DNA of 45,203 nucleotides from a bacterium CPR1 (GTDB taxonomy: Bacteria; Vulcanimicrobiota; Xenobia; Xenobiales; QWHO01). The stretch lies in assembly GCA_021404945.1 (NCBI GenBank), contig QWHO01000005.1, positions 1-45,203 on the forward strand. The letters run 5' to 3'. The position numbers and the translations under genes were made by a program. Under the pieces are notes generated by a model that was not told where the DNA came from, made no database searches, and saw only the letters and a list, made by a program, of their open reading frames with translations. Positions 42,223 to 45,203 of this stretch are shown here, piece after piece (the first letter of the stretch is position 1; the number at the start of each line of letters is the position of its first letter).

Positions 42223-43530
42223 ATGGAGCGATTCGTGCATCTGCCTCGACACGCCAGGGGGGTTGCGGCCGGACTTGTGATCCTGGCTCTGCTGGGCGCG
42301 CTGGCCTGGGCCCAGGACGACATTCGGGGCACCGCCCGCAAGTTCTCCGAGCACCTGCGCTCGGGCAACTTTCCTGCAGCCCGAGCCATGTTCGACCCGG
42401 ATATGACCCGGGTCGTCAGCCAGAAGGCGTTCATGAAGTCGTGGAAGGTCATGATTGAAAAGCATGGCCCCTTTCAGAAGTTCGGGACGGCGACGGTAGA
42501 GGCTATCCCGCCCTACCAGGCGGTCTTCATTCCCTGCGCCTTTGGGAAGCATCGCTGCCGGCTCAAAGTGGTGCTCAACGCCAAGAATCAGGTTTCCGGC
42601 TACTTCTGGGTCTCGTTTGGGGCCAGCCCCCCCGCTTACCGCCAGGTCAAGAGCATCGAGCACAAAGTGCAGGTCGGCAAGTGGAAATTGCCGGGGCTGA
42701 TCGCGCTGCCTCCCACGCGCACCCCGGTACGGGCCGGGGTGGTGCTGGTGCACGGCTCGGGGCCCAACGACAGGGACGAGACCATCGGGCCCAACAAGCC
42801 CTTCCTGGACCTGGCTCGCGGGCTGGCCGGCCAGGGCCTGGCCACGCTGCGCTACGACAAGCGCACCAGGACCTATGGACTGGCCATGGCCTTCAAGAAG
42901 CCCACCCTGGAGGAAGAGGTGCTGGAGGACGCCCTGGCCGCCCTCAAATTGCTGCGTGCCAGGCCCGAGCTGAAGGGGCGACCCATCATCGTGCTGGGTC
43001 ACAGTCTCGGCGGCATCCTGGGCCCTGAGATCGCACGTCGGGATGGGCATGTGCAGGGGCTCATCCTGATGGCCGCCCCGGCCCGTCCCTTCGATGAGGT
43101 GCTGATCGACCAGCTCGAGTACCTGGTCAAGCTCCATCCGGCCCAAAAGGAGGCGGTGGATAAAATGATCCGAGCCTTGCGCCGTTTTGAGCAACTGAGC
43201 GATGAGGACAAAACCATCCTTGGGGCCCCGGCCGGCTACTGGCGCGAGATCGCAGCCTATCAGAAGCGCTCGCTCGAGACCGCCCGTCAGCTCTCATGCC
43301 CCATCCTGATTTTGCAGGGCGGGCGCGACTACCAGTCCACCGAGCCCGATTACCGTCTCTGGATGGAGGCTTTGAAGGGCCGTCCTGCGGTCAGCGGTCA
43401 GCTCTATCCGGCCCTCAACCATCTGTTTGCTCCGGGCAAGGGGAAGGCCCGGCCCGAGGAATACGAAGAGCAGAACTACATCGACCCTGAGGTCATCGAG
43501 CGCATCGCGCAGTGGTGCCCGAAACGCTGA
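42223..43530 (+). CDS. Exported alpha/beta hydrolase with N-terminal DUF3887 domain
   Basis: 435 residues. A signal peptide (RGVAAGLVILALLGALAWAQ) is followed by a DUF3887 domain at ~30-140 (FSEHLRSGNFPAARAMFDPD). The hydrolase domain follows with VVLVHGSGPNDRDE (oxyanion hole) and nucleophile GHSLGGILGPEIARR, and then a late LQGGRDYQ for Asp and NHLF for His. Similar proteins are periplasmic esterases or dienelactone-hydrolase-like enzymes; the substrate is unknown. ATG 42223 has GAGG about eight bases upstream. GTG 42169 overlaps the tcdA stop but would precede the signal peptide by 18 residues. Confidence 0.88.
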   Translation: MERFVHLPRHARGVAAGLVILALLGALAWAQDDIRGTARKFSEHLRSGNFPAARAMFDPDMTRVVSQKAFMKSWKVMIEKHGPFQKFGTATVEAIPPYQAVFIPCAFGKHRCRLKVVLNAKNQVSGYFWVSFGASPPAYRQVKSIEHKVQVGKWKLPGLIALPPTRTPVRAGVVLVHGSGPNDRDETIGPNKPFLDLARGLAGQGLATLRYDKRTRTYGLAMAFKKPTLEEEVLEDALAALKLLRARPELKGRPIIVLGHSLGGILGPEIARRDGHVQGLILMAAPARPFDEVLIDQLEYLVKLHPAQKEAVDKMIRALRRFEQLSDEDKTILGAPAGYWREIAAYQKRSLETARQLSCPILILQGGRDYQSTEPDYRLWMEALKGRPAVSGQLYPALNHLFAPGKGKARPEEYEEQNYIDPEVIERIAQWCPKR

Positions 43531-43713
43531 GCTCGGTCCCGGGCCGATAAAATCTCGAACAGGTGCTCGAATGCGGGGGGCAGCGCGCCCATCCTCTTGC
43601 GATTCCGGCCGACTTTTCAGGTTTTTTTCAGTCTGATCTTTTAAGACATCTTTCAGGTGAACAGAAGATCCCGCTCTGGCAGGATCCTCGAAACGTACCA
43701 CCAGGAGAATCAA

Positions 43714-44355
43714 GTGGCCATACAGATCACACAGACGGCCTTCAACGCGAGCGCTCTTCCCAGCCGGGCCTCGCTGGAAAACGACGGTTGGACGCCTCGT
43801 TTCGACGAGCCCGAGGCTGCCAGTCAGCCCCTCCGCGCCATGACGGTCACTCCGGTCGTCAGCAGCCTGGCCCAACTGGTCCAGGCCCCGGCCACCCGGG
43901 AGGCGGTCAGTTTGAACCAGGCGGTCGATCTCGACCCCCACGATGACGACCTGCGCGGCGTCTTCGCCCAGATGGCGATGGACCGGCAGACGCGCGTTGC
44001 GGCCCGGGCCCAGATCGCCCAGACCGTTCAGCAAGACTGGCAGAACACCCAGGAAGAGGTTCGCGCCAACGAGCAGATGCGTCAGGCCAACATGTCCACC
44101 ATGTGGCGCTCGGCCTTCAATCCTTATGGCGGCGGAATGATGCCTCCGATGGGACCGATGCCGATGACCCCGGGTATGCCCGGAATGACGCCCGGGATGA
44201 CGCCCCAAACCGGGTTGGCGGGAGCTTATCCGCCTCCTCCGGGAACCCCTTACAACGGGACGTTCACGGCTTACCCGGCCGGTCCGGGGCCCTTCCCGAC
44301 CCAGACCACCTACCCGGCCCCGCCCGGGACGGTGGGGGCTCAGACCTACTACTGA
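43714..44355 (+). CDS. Orphan protein with Met/Pro/Gly-rich C-terminal tail
   Basis: 213 residues from GTG 43714, which has CAGGAGAA about six bases upstream. The N terminus is VAIQITQTAFNASALPSR. A central helical segment (LRGVFAQMAMDRQTRVAARAQI; EVRANEQMRQANMSTMW) leads to a low-complexity tail: MMPPMGPMPMTPGMPGMTPG and Pro/Tyr/Gly-rich repeats ending TVGAQTYY. No signal peptide or membrane segment. The tail recalls surface or matrix proteins but is too simple to classify. The 180 bases before it contain three TTTCAG direct repeats (43615, 43626, 43651) that may be regulatory. Confidence 0.68.
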   Translation: MAIQITQTAFNASALPSRASLENDGWTPRFDEPEAASQPLRAMTVTPVVSSLAQLVQAPATREAVSLNQAVDLDPHDDDLRGVFAQMAMDRQTRVAARAQIAQTVQQDWQNTQEEVRANEQMRQANMSTMWRSAFNPYGGGMMPPMGPMPMTPGMPGMTPGMTPQTGLAGAYPPPPGTPYNGTFTAYPAGPGPFPTQTTYPAPPGTVGAQTYY

Positions 44356-44390
44356 GCCAGGCCAGGAGCGCAGCTGGAGCCCGCTTGATA

Positions 44391-44494
44391 GGGTTTTCCG
44401 GCTGCGCGAGGCCCCAGCATATTGTGCTAGACGCCAACAATATCTTGTGGTTGCGGAGGTTCTCTCCGACACCACAGGGGGGGGCGGCTGGACC
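44391..44494 (+). repeat. Dispersed palindromic intergenic repeat, copy C
   Basis: It starts GGGTTTTCCGGCTGCGCGAG, as in copy A. The hairpin arms GTGGTTGCGGAG (44447-44458) and CTCCGACACCAC (44464-44475) pair with two mismatches. It ends with a run of Gs and GGCGGCTGGAC, as in copies A and B. It fills the 344-base gap between the orphan gene and the hipB-like gene. The remaining 200 bases (to 44699) hold no supported gene; a TAAAAT at 44645-44650 might be a -10 for hipB. Confidence 0.7.
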
Positions 44495-44699
44495 AGGCCC
44501 TTCAGCACTTGAAGGCTGCCGGACAAGAGACCCAGGCGTCGGACAGGTCGGAGCCGCCCATCCCGTAAAAGTTCCGTGGCTCCAGTTCTATGTCCATATA
44601 GCGACCCGAGCGCGGTGCTGAGAAGGATTTTGCCTCGATAGCGGTAAAATTGGTCGAAATAGAAGAGGGGCGCGACAGATCCTGGAGAAAAGAACCGCC

Positions 44700-44927
44700 A
44701 TGGCGGGAAATATCCCACTCTCTGAATTGGTGCGGCTTCATCGCAAAGCGGCCGGCTTGAGTCGCAACGACCTGGCCGTCCTGGCCGGGGTGGGCAAGAC
44801 TGTCCTTTACGATCTCGAGCACGGCAAGACGACGGTCCGCCTGGACACCCTGCTCAAAATCCTGCGGACCCTCAACATCACCGTTCATTACGACAGCCAC
44901 CTGCTGCGGGAGATGAGCCGTGCGTGA
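44700..44927 (+). CDS. HipB-like XRE-family antitoxin/regulator
   Basis: 75 residues with a helix-turn-helix of the XRE type: LSELVRLHRKAAGLSRNDLA, then AVLAGVGKTVLYDLEHGKTT and LDTLLKILRTLNI. Such short HipB proteins bind the operator and neutralise HipA/HipT kinases. The stop (TGA 44925) overlaps the next start, GTG 44920, by eight bases. GGAG lies 12 bases before the ATG. It is the first gene of a HipBST-like operon. Confidence 0.85.
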   Translation: MAGNIPLSELVRLHRKAAGLSRNDLAVLAGVGKTVLYDLEHGKTTVRLDTLLKILRTLNITVHYDSHLLREMSRA

Positions 44928-45203
44928 GGCCAGCGTGTTCCAGCTGGGGATCCTGGCGGGCACGCTGCGCGAGGAGGATGACGGGACGTTTGGCTTTTGC
45001 TATGAGGCCGGCTACCAGGGTCCCCACGTGTCCCTGACCATGCCGGTGCGCTCTGAGTCTTATCACTACACCCGGTTTCCGCCCTTCTTTGAAGGGCTGC
45101 TGCCGGAAGGGTATTAGCTCGAGGCGCTGCTTCAGAAGGCCAAGCTCGACCGGCACGACTACTTCGGCCAGTTGGTCCAGGTTGGAGCCGACCTGGTGGG
45201 CTC
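44920..45203 (+). pseudogene. HipS-like (HipA N-terminal domain) protein interrupted by an amber codon; runs off the window
   Basis: From GTG 44920 the frame reads VREASVFQLGILAGTLREED, then FPPFFEGLLPEGY and TAG at 45115-45117. The same frame continues without another stop to the window end as LEALLQKAKLDRHDYFGQL, VQVGADLVG. This is the expected continuation of the HipA N-terminal subdomain, the stand-alone HipS protein of HipBST systems, where a Q (CAG) is plausible at the TAG position. So a C-to-T nonsense change or base error has truncated it. HipT, the kinase toxin, should lie just beyond the window. Confidence 0.75.

Noticed and set aside
45115-45117. Amber codon read as pyrrolysine or glutamine by genetic recoding
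   Set aside because: TAG is used as a normal terminal stop by fhs, the acidic beta-domain gene and the NCS1 transporter in this window, so general reassignment is unlikely; a point mutation is simpler.

Overview
The window is GC-rich bacterial chromosome, densely packed with genes on both strands. Start codons are very often GTG or TTG, and neighbouring genes are frequently joined by 4-nt ATGA/GTGA/TTGA overlaps. I see no rRNA, tRNA, CRISPR array, transposase or phage structural gene. The housekeeping genes (formate-THF ligase, TypA/BipA, TcdA, a cystathionine gamma-synthase/lyase-family enzyme, PfkB kinase, NCS1 transporter) are ordinary bacterial genes. Gene order matches no model organism I know. 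The many orphan proteins, lipoproteins and FG-GAP/Ig exported proteins suggest an under-sampled, free-living GC-rich lineage. I cannot assign a phylum from sequence alone.

Layout. 0-4.6 kb: end of a lipid-binding-like protein, a small gene coupled to fhs, and a divergent ADP-ribosylglycohydrolase fused to an ARPP-1-like domain. 4.6-10 kb: a palindromic intergenic repeat, two related lipoproteins (one a 1,235-residue FG-GAP/Ig protein) and a membrane-anchored orphan. 10-19.2 kb: an orphan, a HIT hydrolase pair, a response regulator/PAS/ATPase protein, a four-gene operon (leucine-rich-repeat lipoprotein, class A beta-lactamase-like protein, histidine kinase, helical orphan), a 44-residue peptide gene, and an AglD/MprF-like flippase-type membrane protein. 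19.4-24.8 kb: an exported Pla-1/cef-like lipase, a tandem PilZ protein, typA and an acidic 74-residue protein. 24.8-30 kb: a second repeat copy, a PLP enzyme and PfkB kinase operon, a membrane-anchored predicted pseudokinase, and a UspA-TrkA-TrkA operon. 30-36 kb is the most accessory part: a decayed stretch, a protein built of about 20-residue beta repeats, a disrupted lipoprotein, a Phd/VapC pair, a MarR-pirin-flavin reductase redox module with a shared operator, and a broken 3-hydroxyacyl-CoA dehydrogenase. 36-45.2 kb: an acidic Ig-like protein, a PPOX protein, the NCS1 transporter, small orphans, a tRNA-modification-type methyltransferase beside tcdA, an exported alpha/beta hydrolase, a third repeat copy and the start of a HipBST-like toxin-antitoxin locus with an in-frame amber codon in the HipS-like gene.

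Cross-cutting signals. Three genes (typA, phd, marR) have a -10-like hexamer exactly 6 nt before the start codon, which predicts leaderless mRNAs. A palindromic repeat recurs three times between genes. Three genes are disrupted (lipoprotein at 31.5 kb, dehydrogenase at 35.2 kb, hipS-like at 45.1 kb), and one kinase has lost its catalytic aspartate.
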